From Nocardia macrotermitis (GTDB lineage Bacteria > Actinomycetota > Actinomycetes > Mycobacteriales > Mycobacteriaceae): DNA of 64,000 nucleotides. This document shows, one piece after another, positions 1 through 8,666 of this stretch. The notes below the pieces were generated by a model. It was not told the origin of the DNA and did no database searches. It was given only the letters and a program-made list of their open reading frames with translations. The position numbers and the translations under genes are program-made. Location: positions 248,001-312,000 of the forward strand of contig NZ_WEGK01000004.1 in the NCBI RefSeq assembly GCF_009604405.1, read 5' to 3'. The number at the start of each line of letters is the position of its first letter. Position 1 is the first letter of the stretch.

Positions 1-3000
1 CGCGGCGACGGTGGGCGTCTCGAACAGCGCGCGCACACCCAGGGTGATCCCGAACGCGGCGGAGATGCGCGAGACGACCTGGGTGGCGACCAGCGAGTTG
101 CCGCCCAGATCGAAGAAGTCGTCGTCGATGCCGACGCGTTCCTGGCTCAGCACATCGGCGAAGATCCCGGCGACGATCTCCTCGGCCTGGGTGCGCGGGG
201 CGCGGTATCCGGCGGCGTCGGCGCTGAACACCGGTTCCGGCAACGCCTTTCGGTCCAGCTTGCCGGAGGTGTTGAGCGGGAACGCGTCCAGCACCATGAT
301 CGCGGCGGGCACCATGTAGGCGGGCAGCTGCTCGGCGGCGAACCGGCTCAGCTCCACCGGATCGATCGAAAGTCCCGGCGCGGCAACCACATACGCCACC
401 AGCTGCTGACCGGTCGCGGTGTCGGCCACCAGCACCACGGCCTGGCTGACCGCCGGATGCGCGAGCAGATCGGTCTCGATCTCGCCGAGTTCGATGCGCT
501 GGCCGCGGAACTTCACCTGGAAGTCGGTGCGGCCGATGTACTCCAGCTCACCGGCAGTATTCCAGCGCACCAGGTCGCCGGTGCGGTACATGCGGTCGCC
601 GGGCAGGCCGTAGGGGTTCGCGACGAACCGGTCCGAGGTCAGATCGGCGCGGCCGCGGTACCCGCGCGCCAGCTGCCGGCCACCCAGATACAGCTCGCCC
701 GGCGCGTCGATCGCGACCGGGCGCAGCCGCGAATCCAGCACGTACACTTCGACATTCCACTCCGGCACGCCGATCGGCACGACGGTGGTGTCGGTCTCGG
801 CGGCGGTCCGGTGCGTCACCGAGACCGCGGCCTCGGTGGGACCGTAGAGGTTGTGCAGACCGGCGTCGCTGATCGCGCGGAAACCGGCGGCGGTCTCCGG
901 CGGCAGCGCCTCACCGATGACGAAAACCGCACGCAGCGTGGCACAGTCGGCGCGGGAGGCCGAGGTCACGAAGACGGTCAGCATCGAGGGCACGAAGTCG
1001 GTGACGGTGACCCCGTGGCGGCGGATCATCTCCGCGACGTAGACCGGGTCGCGATGCCCGTCCGGGGTGGCCACGACCAGTTTCGCGCCGGACAGCAGCG
1101 GCAGGAAGTAACCCCACAGCGAGACGTCGAACGTGGTCGCCGTCTTCTGCAGGTACACGTCCGCGGCGGTGAAGGCGTACTGCTCGAGCATCCACAGCTG
1201 CTGGTTGACGATCGCGCGGTGGGTGACCGCGACACCTTTGGGACGACCGGTGGAACCCGAGGTGTAGATGACGTACGCGGTGTTCGAATCACGCAGCGGC
1301 GCAACACGATCCGCGTCGGTGACCGGATCGGCGGAGAACTCCGAGGCGTCCAGGGTGTCGATCGGCAACTGCCGCACCGAATCCGGCAGCTCCACCTCGT
1401 CACCGGACACGGTCAGCACACAGACCGGTGCCGCGGAATCCAGGATGTAGGCCGTGCGCTCGGCCGGATGATCGGGATCGATCGGCACGTACGCGCCACC
1501 GGCCCGCAGCACGGCATGCATGCCGACCACCAGGTCCAGCGAACGCCGCATCCCAAGGGCCACAAGCGATTCCGGGCCGACGCCGTCGGCGATCAGGTAC
1601 CGGGCCAGGCGGTTGACCCGCGCGGCGAACTCGGCGTAGGTGAGGGTCTCGCCCTCGTATTCGAGCGCGACGTTGTCCGGGGTGCGGCGCATCTGCGCGT
1701 CCAACAGGGCCGCGAGCGTCGTCTCGGGGACCTGGTGCGTGGACTCGTTCCACTCGACCAGCGTGCGGTCCAACTCGGCCGCGGTGGTGATCGGCAGCGC
1801 CCACACCGACTGGTCGGACGCAGCCGCCAGGAACCGGTCGAAGAATTCCAGGAAACGCGAATGATGCTGTCGCGCTTCATCTTCCGAATACAGATTCGGG
1901 TTGGTCTCGAAGTCGATGCGGGAGCGCGCACCGCCCTCGGTCTGATAGAAGTTGACGCCCAGATCCTCGATGGATCCGGTGGAGAGCACGTGCAGCTGCC
2001 CGACCAGCTCGCCCAGGGCCAGCTCGTCCTGGAACAGCATGATGTTGACCCAGGGCCCGAAGAACTCCTTCGTGACCGCGGCGCCCTCGCCCGCGCTGTC
2101 GCGGCGGATGTCCTCGTGCCGGTAGCGCTGATGCCGCAGCGCGCCGGAGACCTCCACGGTCACCGAACGCAGCAGCTCCGCGACCGTGGTCTCGTGCCCG
2201 ACGTGCAGGCGCAACGGCACGATATTCGAGGTCACACCGCCCGAGCGACGCATCAGCGCGGTGGTGCGGGCGGTCACCGGCAGGCTCAGGATGACGTCCT
2301 CGGCGCCGTTCCACTGCGCCAGATACGCCGCGAATCCCGCGATCAGCAGGGCCGCGGGCGAGGAGTCGTAGCCGCGCACGGCCGCGTCCAGCAGCTCGTT
2401 GCGCTCGTCGGACAGCGCCTCGGACACCACGCCGTTCAGCGGGGCGGGCGGGGCCGAGCGGCCGGTCAGGCTCGAACCCTCCTCGAGTCCGGCCACCCGC
2501 TGCGCCCAGTGCTCCTTGTCCGATCGGAAGCGCGTGCTGTCCCGGTAGGCGAATTCGGATTCGACCAGGGAGCGCAGGTCCGCGGCCTTGGCGGGCTTGG
2601 GTTCGACGCCGGCGAGGTACGCGGTGTACAGCTCGGCGATGCGGCTCTGGTTGGTCATCGCACCGAAGCCGTCGAGCGTGATGTGGTGGGCGCGGGAGTA
2701 CCAGAACCAGTGGTCGTCGGCCAGGCGCAGGGCGGCGACCGCGACGAGGCGGTCGGTGATCGGATTCAGCGGGCGGCTGTACTCCGCGCGCATCCAGGCG
2801 TGCGCGGCGGCCTCGGGATCGGCCTCGTCGCGCAGGTCGACGTAGGTGACCTTGTCGTGGTCGGCGATGGCGTGGTCGATCCACTGCAACGGCTCGCCGT
2901 CGCGTTCGACGATGCGCAGGAAGCCCGACCCGAGTTCACGGGAGGCATCGATGCTGGCGCGTTCGAGCACGTCGACGTCCAGATCGCCGTGCAGGTCGAC

Positions 3001-3159
3001 GTACTGGGCGATGGTGATCGGCACCTGCGGGTCCAGATGCTGGGCATACCAGATACCCAGCTGCGCCGGCGACAACGGGAAGAGCGCCTCCCCGGAGTCC
3101 GGCGCGGCCGCGATCTCGCTGCCAGCTTCGCCGTTCCCGCCGAAATCCCGCCGGTCCAA
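1..3159 (-). CDS. Nonribosomal peptide synthetase, first module C-A-PCP (C-terminus beyond window)
   Basis: Modular peptide synthetase, cytosolic. The 1053 visible residues read in order: condensation domain beginning FPLSPAQLGIW with active motif HHITLDG, adenylation domain (IYTSGSTGRPKG, LYGPTE, YRTGDLVRW, NTSGKLDRK), then a carrier domain with DLGGNSL, whose Ser takes the phosphopantetheine arm. The reading frame continues through the left edge, so more modules may follow. The specificity-pocket residues read roughly D-V-W-D-F-I-L-V-S plus the invariant Lys; I do not recognise the substrate. A TGA in the same frame lies 12 bases upstream of the chosen TTG start, which is preceded by a GGAAGTGAGG ribosome site, so no longer N-terminus is possible. 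The N-terminal C domain implies an acyl or upstream-peptide donor. No tailoring genes are visible on this side. Confidence 0.93.
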   Translation of the reverse strand, partial: MDRRDFGGNGEAGSEIAAAPDSGEALFPLSPAQLGIWYAQHLDPQVPITIAQYVDLHGDLDVDVLERASIDASRELGSGFLRIVERDGEPLQWIDHAIADHDKVTYVDLRDEADPEAAAHAWMRAEYSRPLNPITDRLVAVAALRLADDHWFWYSRAHHITLDGFGAMTNQSRIAELYTAYLAGVEPKPAKAADLRSLVESEFAYRDSTRFRSDKEHWAQRVAGLEEGSSLTGRSAPPAPLNGVVSEALSDERNELLDAAVRGYDSSPAALLIAGFAAYLAQWNGAEDVILSLPVTARTTALMRRSGGVTSNIVPLRLHVGHETTVAELLRSVTVEVSGALRHQRYRHEDIRRDSAGEGAAVTKEFFGPWVNIMLFQDELALGELVGQLHVLSTGSIEDLGVNFYQTEGGARSRIDFETNPNLYSEDEARQHHSRFLEFFDRFLAAASDQSVWALPITTAAELDRTLVEWNESTHQVPETTLAALLDAQMRRTPDNVALEYEGETLTYAEFAARVNRLARYLIADGVGPESLVALGMRRSLDLVVGMHAVLRAGGAYVPIDPDHPAERTAYILDSAAPVCVLTVSGDEVELPDSVRQLPIDTLDASEFSADPVTDADRVAPLRDSNTAYVIYTSGSTGRPKGVAVTHRAIVNQQLWMLEQYAFTAADVYLQKTATTFDVSLWGYFLPLLSGAKLVVATPDGHRDPVYVAEMIRRHGVTVTDFVPSMLTVFVTSASRADCATLRAVFVIGEALPPETAAGFRAISDAGLHNLYGPTEAAVSVTHRTAAETDTTVVPIGVPEWNVEVYVLDSRLRPVAIDAPGELYLGGRQLARGYRGRADLTSDRFVANPYGLPGDRMYRTGDLVRWNTAGELEYIGRTDFQVKFRGQRIELGEIETDLLAHPAVSQAVVLVADTATGQQLVAYVVAAPGLSIDPVELSRFAAEQLPAYMVPAAIMVLDAFPLNTSGKLDRKALPEPVFSADAAGYRAPRTQAEEIVAGIFADVLSQERVGIDDDFFDLGGNSLVATQVVSRISAAFGITLGVRALFETPTVAA

Positions 3160-3565
3160 CCCGCAACCTCACTTCCGGAACACCTTGCAGTGCTCCCCAA
3201 TGGCACACCGACGCGAACGCACATCTATCCCAGCATGGCGTCCAGCGGTCGGGGCTCACTTCGAATCTGAATCAGACATACGTGTTCAAAGGAGTTATCC
3301 GTCGCTCGGGCCGATCTTGTTACATCGACCCGACCACGCTCGCCGGCCACGGCACGGCCCTCCGTCGAACCTCACTGATGAACACCGAACCAATCTACCG
3401 TCCGCATCCCGTGTAGGACCAAAAAGGTTCATAGCCGCAAAACATCAGTTCAGCTCATGGTGTTCGCCCCCACGGGGATCGGGGTCGGGCGATGGTAACG
3501 CTCACGATTGTGGCCCGTCATCGCTCGATCCGGCCCGGTGTGACGCGGCCGATGTCCCGGCGCGT
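3160..3565. other. Intergenic region upstream of the NRPS gene
   Basis: About 400 bases between the NRPS start and the end of cobM; both genes are on the minus strand. It is more AT-rich than its surroundings around 3230-3300 and 3410-3450, as expected for a promoter leader. I see no convincing iron-box palindrome, tRNA or small gene. Any promoter here should drive the NRPS. Confidence 0.4.
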
Positions 3566-4360
3566 TCACAGCCGGACCGCCGCGCCCGACGAGTCCGACA
3601 CGCCCGATGCCGACACGCTGCGATCCCGAGCTGGGTCGTACAGATGCGACTGCGCGCACTCCGCCGGAACGCCCACCGCACCGCCGACCAGAATCACCGC
3701 GGCCTGCCGCAACCCGGCCTCGACGACCCGATCCGCGATATCGGCCAGAGTCCCGCGCAGCACCAACTGCTCGGGCTGACTCGCGCGATAAACCACCGCG
3801 ACCGGGCAGTCCGCACCGTATTCCGCGATCAACTCCGCGGCGATCGGGCCGATCCGGGTGATCGCCAGATGCAGCACCAGCGTGGCGCGGGTGCGGGCGA
3901 AACCGGCCAGCGCCTCGGATTCGGGCATGGCGGTGGAACGGGCCTGTGTCCGGGTGAGCACCACCGATTGCACCAGCTCGGGAACGGTCAGCTCCGCACC
4001 CAGCACCGCGGCCGCCCCCGCGTACGCGGGCACACCGGGCGTCACATCCCAGGCGATCCCCAGCGCGTCCAGCCGCCGGGTCTGCTCGGTGAGGGCCGAA
4101 TACAAGGACGGATCCCCCGAACACAACCGCGCCACATCCCGCCCCGCGGCATCGGCTCGCGCGCAGTGCTCGATGATCCGATCCAGATCCAGACCCTGCG
4201 TATCGATCAACTCGGCCTCCGGTGAACACTGCGCCAGCACCTCCGGATCCAGATACGTGCCCGCGTACAGGCAGACCGGCGACTCCCGGATCAGCCGCGC
4301 CGCACGCAGCGTCAGCAGATCAGCGGCCCCGGGTCCAGCCCCGATGAAGTGCACGGTCAT
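3566..4360 (-). CDS. cobM: Precorrin-4 C(11)-methyltransferase
   Basis: SAM-dependent methyltransferase of the aerobic cobalamin pathway, methylating C-11 of precorrin-4. It is 264 aa, close to the family length. The N-terminus MTVHFIGAGPGAADLLTLRA holds the GxGPG-type SAM loop. CSGDPSLYSAL near residue 82 and TPGVPAYAGAAA near residue 107 are the typical CobM/CbiF signatures. No other cobalamin gene lies next to it here, so its pathway partners must be elsewhere. The C-terminal 20 residues are Ser/Ala-rich and probably not part of the fold. Confidence 0.93.
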   Translation of the reverse strand: MTVHFIGAGPGAADLLTLRAARLIRESPVCLYAGTYLDPEVLAQCSPEAELIDTQGLDLDRIIEHCARADAAGRDVARLCSGDPSLYSALTEQTRRLDALGIAWDVTPGVPAYAGAAAVLGAELTVPELVQSVVLTRTQARSTAMPESEALAGFARTRATLVLHLAITRIGPIAAELIAEYGADCPVAVVYRASQPEQLVLRGTLADIADRVVEAGLRQAAVILVGGAVGVPAECAQSHLYDPARDRSVSASGVSDSSGAAVRL

Positions 4361-4466
4361 GCGGGCGAGTGTAGGCGGACCGCAACCCCCGGGTCGACCG
4401 GCTACCGACCCGCACAGACGTGCTGGATATGCGACGTCTCAACTGCGCCAACAGCTACAGCTACCG

Positions 4467-4895
4467 TCAGGCGGTCATGTCGAAACCGCCCAGGAGTTTG
4501 GTGGGGCGCAGGCGGACCACCAGTTCGCCGGGGACGGCGTTGCGGGTGCCGAATTCCTCGGCTCGGGCGGGGCCCATGTAGCGGGCGGCTATGGCGGTGG
4601 CGGTGCGGAGGAGGTCTTCGGGGTCCTCGGAGATCGAGGCGGCGCCCTGGACCTGGAGGTAGCCGAAAGGCGGTTCCTCGAGGTCGACGCACAGGGCCAG
4701 GCGGGGATCGCGGAGGATGGCGCGGCCCTTGGCGGTGTTCCGGCCGGTGTTGAAGATCAGGTCGTCGCCCTCGAGGATGAACCAGACGGGGTTGATGACG
4801 GGGCGGCCGTCGGTCGCGGTGAAGGCGAGTTTTCCGGTGCGGGTGCCGTGCGAGAGGAATTCACGGACCATCGGATCGGCGAGTGTGAGGGCCAT
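4467..4895 (-). CDS. PPOX-class (pyridoxamine oxidase-like) flavin/F420-dependent protein
   Basis: Small split-barrel protein of about 142 aa, of the class that includes mycobacterial F420- or FMN-binding oxidoreductases such as Rv1155. Visible family features are LSHGTRTGKLAFTATDGRPVINPVWFILEGDDLIFNTGRNTAKGR-type strands near residues 15-60 and DPRLALCVD following. The start was moved 13 codons in from the longest frame because MALTLADPMVREFL matches the family N-terminus. Substrate unknown. It lies between cobM and a two-component system with no overlap, so it is probably transcribed alone. Confidence 0.8.
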   Translation of the reverse strand: MALTLADPMVREFLSHGTRTGKLAFTATDGRPVINPVWFILEGDDLIFNTGRNTAKGRAILRDPRLALCVDLEEPPFGYLQVQGAASISEDPEDLLRTATAIAARYMGPARAEEFGTRNAVPGELVVRLRPTKLLGGFDMTA

Positions 4896-4942
4896 GGCCT
4901 CAGCGTACGGGCGGCGGCGGGCGATCCGCGGCAACCGCGTAC

Positions 4943-5584
4943 TCAGATCGCGCCACGCTCGCGGGCCCGCGCCACCGCCGAGGTGCGGGACTTCACGCCG
5001 AGCTTCGCGTAGATGTGCACCAGATGGGATTTCACGGTCGTCTCGCTCAGGAACAGGCCGCGGCCGATCTCCCGATTCGAATGCCCCTCGGCGACCAGCC
5101 GCAACACCTCGATCTCCCTGGGGCTCAACGTCGTATCCGGTTTGCGCACCCGGGTCATCAGGCGCGAGGCGACCGACGGCGACAACACGCTCTCCCCCGC
5201 CGCGGCCGCGCGCACCGCGGCCAGCAACTCCCCCGGCGGCGTGTCCTTGAGGATGTAACCGCAGGCCCCGGCCTCGATCGCGCCGAGAATATCGGCGTCG
5301 GTGTCGTAGTTGGTGACCACCAGGACGTTCGGCGGATCCGGTAACGCGCGCAGTGCCGACGTGGCCTCCACCCCGGACTTCCCGGCGCCGAACCGCAGAT
5401 CCATCAGCACCAGGTCGACAGCCTTTGTGGCACAGGCGGATACGGCCTCCTCAGCGGTCGCGGCCTCACCGGCGATCTCCATATCGGCCGCCGCGTCCAG
5501 CAGCGCCCGCAGTCCGGCGCGGACGATCGCGTGGTCGTCGGCGAGCAGCAACCGAATCCGCTCTCCGGCAACGGTATTCATCAC
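4943..5584 (-). CDS. NarL/FixJ-type response regulator
   Basis: Two-component response regulator, 213 aa. The receiver domain occupies about residues 10-125, with the acidic pair ADD near residue 16, phospho-acceptor Asp near residue 62 (LVLMDLRF), conserved T/S in VVTN and Lys in ILKD. A LuxR-type helix-turn-helix follows at about 150-205 (LSPREIEVLRLVAEGHSNREI, then TVKSHLVHIYAKL). The start overlaps the stop of the sensor kinase gene by four bases (ATGA), giving translational coupling. The divergent transporter operon is the likely target; by analogy with corynebacterial ChrA/HrrA the signal could be haem, but that is inference. Confidence 0.93.
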   Translation of the reverse strand: MMNTVAGERIRLLLADDHAIVRAGLRALLDAAADMEIAGEAATAEEAVSACATKAVDLVLMDLRFGAGKSGVEATSALRALPDPPNVLVVTNYDTDADILGAIEAGACGYILKDTPPGELLAAVRAAAAGESVLSPSVASRLMTRVRKPDTTLSPREIEVLRLVAEGHSNREIGRGLFLSETTVKSHLVHIYAKLGVKSRTSAVARARERGAI

Positions 5585-6729
5585 GCCACCGGAGACGGGA
5601 AGGAGACGGTGACGGCGGTGTGCCCGGATTCGGACTCCACATCCATCCGGCCGCCCTGCTGTTCGACGCGACTGCGCATCGCGTTCAGACCGAACGTCCC
5701 CTGCGCGAAAACCTCGGGGGCGATACCGATTCCGTCGTCGACCACGTCCAGGTGCACGCCGTCCTCACCGTAGGTGAGGGTGATCCGCATCCGTTGCGCC
5801 CGCGCGTGCCGCACCACATTGGACACCGCGCCCTGCGCCACCCGCACCAACGCCGCCTCCACGGGCATGGGCAACCGCTCGGGTTCCCCCTCGACCAACA
5901 CGTGCGCGTCGACTCCGGGTGCACTGGCCCGCTGGGCGATTCGCTCGAGCGCGCCGGCCAGCGACTGTCCTTCGAGGGCCGCCGGAGTGAGATCGCCGAT
6001 GAGCTGCCGGGTTTCGGCGAGATTGTCCGCGGCGGTCTCGCGCGCCAGCCGAATCTTTTGCAGCGCAGGATGATCCGGCGCTACCCCCTCCGCGGCGTGC
6101 AGCAGCATCTGGATACTGGACAACCCCTGCGCGACCGTGTCGTGGATCTCCTGGGCCAACCGCTGCCGCTCGGCGAGCTTCCCGGCGGTGCGCTCGCGTT
6201 CGGCGAGTGCGGCTCGGGTGTCGAGCAATTCGTCGATGAGCTGCTGCCGATCCGCGGCCTCCCGATACAGCGCCCGATATCCGAATCCGATCGCGAGCGC
6301 GACGGCCGCACCCAGCACCGGCCCGATCACCCCGCCCGCCGTCCAGCCCTCGTGCAGCGCGAATCCCACGACCGAGCAGATGGTCGCGGCCAGCACCGCG
6401 AGCAACCCCCACACCCGCGGCAGCAGGTGCAGATACAGGAAGAACAACCCGAACACCAGATAGATCGCCTCGGGCGCCAACGCCACCAGCCCCAGCCACA
6501 GCACCGTCAACGCGCCCAACCACACCCGCGCGGCGACGGGCCGCGAACGCAGCAGCACACCCCCGAAATAGATGAGCAGGAACACCACGGCCAGCGCCGT
6601 CACCGCCACCCGATACTGCCCACCGGGAACCAGCGCCCGCACCATCACGTACACCGTCAACGCCACCATCAGCACATGCAGCGCAACCTGCAACGCGGCG
6701 AAAACGGGAGTCAGCGGAGACCGGTGCAC
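5581..6729 (-). CDS. HisKA_3-type membrane sensor histidine kinase
   Basis: Sensor kinase of the NarL partner family, 382 aa. The first about 155 residues form five or six membrane segments with very short loops, so sensing probably occurs within the membrane. The dimerisation motif LAQEIHDTVAQGLSSIQML places the phosphorylated His near residue 196. The ATPase part shows the N-box (GAVSNVVRHA), DDGIGI and GTFGLNAMRSR. It is co-transcribed with the downstream response regulator and divergent from an ABC exporter. Corynebacterial ChrS, which controls the HrtBA haem exporter, has the same gene arrangement and domain plan. Confidence 0.9.
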   Translation of the reverse strand: MHRSPLTPVFAALQVALHVLMVALTVYVMVRALVPGGQYRVAVTALAVVFLLIYFGGVLLRSRPVAARVWLGALTVLWLGLVALAPEAIYLVFGLFFLYLHLLPRVWGLLAVLAATICSVVGFALHEGWTAGGVIGPVLGAAVALAIGFGYRALYREAADRQQLIDELLDTRAALAERERTAGKLAERQRLAQEIHDTVAQGLSSIQMLLHAAEGVAPDHPALQKIRLARETAADNLAETRQLIGDLTPAALEGQSLAGALERIAQRASAPGVDAHVLVEGEPERLPMPVEAALVRVAQGAVSNVVRHARAQRMRITLTYGEDGVHLDVVDDGIGIAPEVFAQGTFGLNAMRSRVEQQGGRMDVESESGHTAVTVSFPSPVA

Positions 6730-6860
6730 CCTGCCAGCTTATGCGGGGTCATCCGACCGGCATCCATCGAAAGATGGAATCGCACACCCATCCTCGGCTG
6801 GTCACGGGTTCGATCGCACCGTCGATGACCGGCGGCCCGAAGCCGGGCACGGTGGTCGGT

Positions 6861-7895
6861 ATGTTCGTCGCACTGAGAGATCTGCGGGCCGCCCGCGGTC
6901 GTTTCGCGCTCATCACGCTGGTCGTGGTCATGGTCGCGGTACTGGTCAGCTTCCTGAGTGGGCTGACCGCCGGTCTGTCCCACCAGAACATCTCCGCGCT
7001 GCGGACGCTGACCGGCGATACGGTCGTGTTCGCGGACGCCGGAACCTCGCCGTCCTTCGACTCCTCCGCGCTGACCACCGATCAGGTGCGGACCTGGCAG
7101 CGGGACGCGCACGCCGATCCGGTCGGCATCGCACACGCGCAGGCCGCTCGCGCGGACGGTCCGCCCGCACGGGTGGCACTGTTCGGCACCGAGGGCAATC
7201 CGCGGGCAACCGTACCCGGATCGGTCGTCCTGAGCGCGCCCGCCGCACGCGCACTGTCCGCCGCGACCGGCGACCGCATCACGCTCGGTACCAGCACCTT
7301 CACTGTCGCCGCCATCAGCGGCGACGACTGGTACGCACACACCCCGGTCGTCTGGATGACGCTCCCGGACTGGCAGTCCGTCACGCCGCGAGGCGGTGCC
7401 GCCACCATCCTGGTCGCCTCGAACGTGCCCGACGCCGGCGCGCTGAACGCCGCCGCCCACACCGTCACCACCACCGCCTCCGGCGCACTCCAGGCGATCG
7501 GCTCCTATAAAGCCGAGAACAGCTCACTCACCCTGATGACGATCCTGCTGTACGCGATATCCGCGCTGGTCATAGGCGCTTTCTTCACCGTCTGGACGAT
7601 CCAGCGCACCCCCGACATCGCCACCCTGAAGGCCCTGGGCGCGACCACCGCCTCCCTCATCGCCGACGCGCTCGGCCAAGCGCTGATCGTGCTGCTGACC
7701 GGCGTCGGCATCGGCCTGGCGATCACGTCGCTGGCCGGGACCGCACTGGGTTCGTCGGTGCCGTTCGTGCTCAGCGCCGCGACAACTCTCGTCCCCGGCG
7801 CGGCGCTGATCGGGCTGGGCCTGCTCGGCGCGGCCCTCGCCCTGCGCTTCCTGACCACCGCCGACCCCCTCACCGCACTCAACCGGACACGCTGA
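6861..7895 (+). CDS. ABC exporter permease, FtsX/HrtB-like
   Basis: Membrane subunit of a MacB/FtsX-type transporter, about 344 aa. MFVALRDLRAARGRFALITLVVV begins the first membrane helix. A large extracytoplasmic domain follows (residues about 45-215), then three C-terminal helices, the standard FtsX layout. The start at 6861 was chosen over the longer frame because it gives the family N-terminus and has a GGTGG ribosome site. The ATPase gene follows after 16 bases. Sequence flavour and the divergent kinase/regulator pair suggest the HrtB haem-stress exporter; the substrate is not proven by sequence. Confidence 0.85.
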   Translation: MFVALRDLRAARGRFALITLVVVMVAVLVSFLSGLTAGLSHQNISALRTLTGDTVVFADAGTSPSFDSSALTTDQVRTWQRDAHADPVGIAHAQAARADGPPARVALFGTEGNPRATVPGSVVLSAPAARALSAATGDRITLGTSTFTVAAISGDDWYAHTPVVWMTLPDWQSVTPRGGAATILVASNVPDAGALNAAAHTVTTTASGALQAIGSYKAENSSLTLMTILLYAISALVIGAFFTVWTIQRTPDIATLKALGATTASLIADALGQALIVLLTGVGIGLAITSLAGTALGSSVPFVLSAATTLVPGAALIGLGLLGAALALRFLTTADPLTALNRTR

Positions 7896-7911
7896 GCCAC
7901 AGGAGTTCTCG

Positions 7912-8628
7912 ATGACCACACTGACCCTGGACGATGTCACCCTGACCTACCCCGACGGCGGCGACCGCATCACCGCCCTGGATTCGGTGAGCCTGCGCGT
8001 GCACGGCGGCCGGATCGCCGCCATCACCGGACCGTCCGGCTCCGGCAAATCCAGCCTGCTGGCGGTCACCTCCACCCTGCTTCGCCCCGATTCCGGCCGA
8101 GTACTCCTGGAAACCGACAGCGGCACAGTCGATCTGGCCGCCCTGAACCGCCGCGAGGCAGCAACGATGCGTCGCGAACGGATCGGCATCGTCTTCCAAC
8201 AGCCCAATCTCATCCCCGCCCTCACCGCCCTCGAACAGCTCGAGGTCATGGCCCACCTGGGCCGCACCACCACCTCTCGCAACCACCGCGAAACCCATTC
8301 CCGGGCAAGAGATCTCCTCGACGCGGTAGGTCTCTCCGGTCACGAACACAAACACCCGCACCAACTCTCCGGCGGCCAACGTCAACGCATCGACATCGCC
8401 CGAGCCCTGATGAACACCCCCGCCCTGCTGGTCATCGACGAACCCACCAGCGCCCTGGACTCCGAACGCAGCACCGCCGTCATGGACCTCATCCTGCGCA
8501 TCGTCCACGCCCACGCCGCCCCAACCCTCCTGGTCACCCACGACCACACCCACCTACACCGCATGGATGCCGTATACCGCATGGTCGATGGCAAACTCAC
8601 CGCCGAGGAAGCCGAACTCGTTGCCTGA
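7912..8628 (+). CDS. ABC exporter ATPase, HrtA/LolD-like
   Basis: ATP-binding subunit for the permease just upstream, 238 aa. It has Walker A GPSGSGKSS near residue 40, Q-loop VFQQPNLIPALTA, signature LSGGQRQRIDIARAL, Walker B ALLVIDEPTSALD and H-loop LLVTHD. The start lies 16 bases after the permease stop, with an AGGAG ribosome site. It belongs to the MacB/LolD/HrtA branch, which powers FtsX-type permeases. It is the last gene of the operon; the next gene is convergent. Confidence 0.93.
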   Translation: MTTLTLDDVTLTYPDGGDRITALDSVSLRVHGGRIAAITGPSGSGKSSLLAVTSTLLRPDSGRVLLETDSGTVDLAALNRREAATMRRERIGIVFQQPNLIPALTALEQLEVMAHLGRTTTSRNHRETHSRARDLLDAVGLSGHEHKHPHQLSGGQRQRIDIARALMNTPALLVIDEPTSALDSERSTAVMDLILRIVHAHAAPTLLVTHDHTHLHRMDAVYRMVDGKLTAEEAELVA

Positions 8629-8666
8629 CAAGCGATTACACCGGCTATTTGCCGAAGTCCGGGAAG

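Noticed and set aside
457-3270. A 937-residue open frame on the plus strand over the NRPS gene
   Set aside because: Its translation is Arg/Gly/His-rich with no domain, while the minus strand in this interval reads a complete C-A-PCP module. It is a GC-driven shadow frame.
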